From assembly GCF_000331775.1 (NCBI RefSeq), contig NZ_CAPJ01000339.1, positions 1 to 15,146 of the forward strand: a stretch of 15,146 nucleotides of DNA. Direction: 5' to 3'. Made by a program: the position numbers and the translations under genes. Shown piece by piece: positions 13,561 through 15,146 of the stretch. The first letter of the stretch is position 1; every line of letters starts with the position of its first letter. Source of the stretch: Xanthomonas translucens pv. translucens DSM 18974. Its GTDB lineage: Bacteria; Pseudomonadota; Gammaproteobacteria; Xanthomonadales; Xanthomonadaceae. Below the pieces are notes generated by a model. It saw only the letters and a program-made list of their open reading frames with translations, searched no databases and had not been told where the DNA came from.

Positions 13561-15146
13561 TCATTGTCGCGTAGGTGGCCGTAGGCTCAGCGTGTAGCGG
13601 GCCGGGCCGGGCAGGAACGGCGAGGCGCGGCCTTGCACCCAATCGTCGTGGCCGGCCCCCCAGAACGGCGACAGCGGATGCTCGCTCTGGCCGCCGGGCA
13701 TGTGCGCGATGCCGTCGGCCTCGTGGCCGGGCGCGACCACCATGCGCTCGGAGGCGCCGAAGTCCGGACGCTGCACCCGCGGCATGTCGTTGTCGCCGGG
13801 CAAGGCCTCGGTCGGCATGCACAACCAGCGCCGCAGCACTCCCGGCAGCGAGCGCGCCAGCGGATGGCAGACCGCGGCGATGTTCTGCTCGCCCCAATGG
13901 CGCTGCGGCAACGGCGCGTCCTGGCCGGGTTGGTCGCGCACTTCGGTGGCGGCGTCTTCCAGCAAGGCCTGCCAGCTGGCGTAGCGGTGCGGCAGCAGAT
14001 GCGACGGCTGCTGTTGCAGCATCGGCCAGGCCACCGCTTCCAGCTGCGGCAACGGCGGCATGGCGTAATCGGTTCCGAGCGCGGCGCGGGCCGGCGCGAT
14101 CAGGCCGTCGCGGATCCGGCTCAGCAGCGCCAGGCGCCAGGCGCGCACCAGCCGGTAACTCACCGAGTCGGTGCTGGCGCGGCCTTCCCAGTGCTTGCTG
14201 GCCTGCGCCAGCGCGTGCAACGCCGGCGTGGCGGCGCCGCCGTCGCGTTGCTGCAGCAACGTCCACCAGCGTTGCAGCAGCAAGGCGCGGTCGTCGAGCT
14301 GGATCGCCAGCAACTGGCGTTCGTCCAGTTGCGGATGCAGGCGCAGGTCGTCGCGGATCTGCTGCGCGCGTGCGCCCAGCGCGTAGCCGCCGTCGCCGAG
14401 CACTGCCAATTCGTCGCCGCCGACGACGCGCGCATTGGCGGTCCACAGTTGCCCGTCGGCAGGATCGATCCGCTGCGGCGAATGCGCCGTGGAGACCGGC
14501 CATGGCGCGCAGCGCTGCGCTGCCGGCACCGCCGCGCTGACGTCGTGCACCAGGGCGTCGCTGAGGCAATTGGGTCCGCGCAGCGGCAGCGCGCCGAGGA
14601 CGCGCCAGCCGATGTGCCCGGCGCTGTCGGCCAGCAGCATGTTCTGCGCCGGCGTGGCGATGCGCTGCGCGCTGGCGAAGGCGCTGGCGAGGGAATCGGC
14701 GCGGGCCAGGTCGGCCAGGCTCAGGTTCAGCGCGCCGGGCAGCTGCGCCACCCAGCGTTGCGCCAATGCCGTGCCGTCCGGCTCGTGCTGCAGGATTGGG
14801 CCGTAGACGGTGTCTTCCACGTCCAGCGCGACATCCATTCCGCCGGCCACCTTGATCCGCTCGCGGTGGTGGACGACCGCGGTGCAGCCGGGCTGCGGCG
14901 TGGCCGCGCACGGCGTCAAACGGTACCAGTCGCTGCTGTCGGCGTAGCTGTTGGTGAAGCCCCAAGCGACGTGGCCGTTGCTGCCGACGATCACCGCCGG
15001 CAGACCCGGCAAGGAAAAGCCGGTGATGTCCACGCGGCCGCCAGGCGCCTGCGCGTCGGCGTAGCGCAGCCGCACCCGGAACCACAGGCTGGGCGCGCCC
15101 AGCTGCAGGTGCATGTCGTTGGCGACGATGGCGCGGCCGTCGGCAC
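13561..15146 (-). CDS. Penicillin acylase-family (S45) Ntn hydrolase, C-terminal part (5' end beyond the right edge)
   Basis: The frame is open to the window edge, giving about 528 residues of a family whose precursors usually have 750-850. The visible part is the beta subunit: ADGRAIVANDMHLQLGAPSLWF, GFSLPGLPAVIVGSNGHVAWGFTNSYAD, LWTANARVVGG (probably containing the oxyanion Asn) and the C-terminal PGGQSEHPLSPFWGAGHDDWVQG. The catalytic N-terminal Ser, normally about ten residues before the ADGRAIVAND segment, and the spacer and alpha chain lie outside the window. Family members are autoprocessed periplasmic amidases acting on penicillins, acyl-homoserine lactones or other acylated amines; the substrate here cannot be told from sequence alone. 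The beta-helix lipoprotein gene follows after 113 bp on the same strand, perhaps co-transcribed. Confidence 0.9.
   Translation of the reverse strand, partial: ADGRAIVANDMHLQLGAPSLWFRVRLRYADAQAPGGRVDITGFSLPGLPAVIVGSNGHVAWGFTNSYADSSDWYRLTPCAATPQPGCTAVVHHRERIKVAGGMDVALDVEDTVYGPILQHEPDGTALAQRWVAQLPGALNLSLADLARADSLASAFASAQRIATPAQNMLLADSAGHIGWRVLGALPLRGPNCLSDALVHDVSAAVPAAQRCAPWPVSTAHSPQRIDPADGQLWTANARVVGGDELAVLGDGGYALGARAQQIRDDLRLHPQLDERQLLAIQLDDRALLLQRWWTLLQQRDGGAATPALHALAQASKHWEGRASTDSVSYRLVRAWRLALLSRIRDGLIAPARAALGTDYAMPPLPQLEAVAWPMLQQQPSHLLPHRYASWQALLEDAATEVRDQPGQDAPLPQRHWGEQNIAAVCHPLARSLPGVLRRWLCMPTEALPGDNDMPRVQRPDFGASERMVVAPGHEADGIAHMPGGQSEHPLSPFWGAGHDDWVQGRASPFLPGPARYTLSLRPPTRQ

Noticed and set aside
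13448..15085. N-terminal extension of the beta-helix frame into the acylase gene (892 codons in all)
   Set aside because: Only the part from ATG 13447 has a signal peptide and domain. The upstream part is an out-of-frame reading of the acylase gene.

Overview
This high-GC window is typical of the Xanthomonadaceae, and Xanthomonas or a close relative is the most likely source. I infer this from the recognisable map-glnD-dapD-yffB-dapE-asnB order, the protein sequences, and Xanthomonas-type intergenic repeats (a GTAGGAGCGGCTTCAGCC-type REP pair and an ACCCCTCTC/GGGAGAGGGG element). It looks like ordinary chromosome. I see no tRNA, rRNA, transposase, integrase or CRISPR array.

Layout. Positions 1-2276 (minus strand) hold a chaperone-usher pilus operon of the spore-coat-U (Csu-like) type. 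It reads pilin-like SCPU protein, then periplasmic chaperone, then outer-membrane usher, which runs off the left edge. Diverging from it on the plus strand is a tightly packed set: map (methionine aminopeptidase), glnD (PII uridylyltransferase) and dapD, with map/glnD and glnD/dapD overlapping by a few bases or one base. dapD carries an unusual Lys/Ala/Pro-rich, histone-H1-like N-terminal extension of about 60 residues. After a hairpin-rich repeat comes a YffB/ArsC-like thioredoxin-fold gene. A perfect inverted pair of REP sequences (a REPIN) follows, and then dapE. dapD and dapE catalyse two steps of the succinylase route to diaminopimelate and lysine. A minus-strand gene for an exported DUF4432 (mutarotase-like) protein converges on dapE.

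The most striking feature is at 10329-10486, upstream of asnB (glutamine-dependent asparagine synthetase). A 31-codon leader ORF contains five Asn codons (one AAC and two AAT-AAT pairs). It is followed by a near-perfect palindromic terminator with seven T's. A 13-nt segment inside the leader ORF is identical to the 3' arm of the terminator, so it can pair perfectly with the 5' arm to make an antiterminator. A third segment just upstream of the Asn codons can pair with that 13-nt segment. These are the parts of a classical ribosome-mediated transcription attenuator, here with asparagine as the predicted signal. Four of the five leader Asn codons are AAT, while all 11 Asn codons in asnB are AAC.

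Downstream of asnB, across a strong GC hairpin and an inverted repeat, lie two minus-strand genes: a right-handed parallel beta-helix lipoprotein, and a penicillin acylase-family Ntn hydrolase cut by the right edge of the window.
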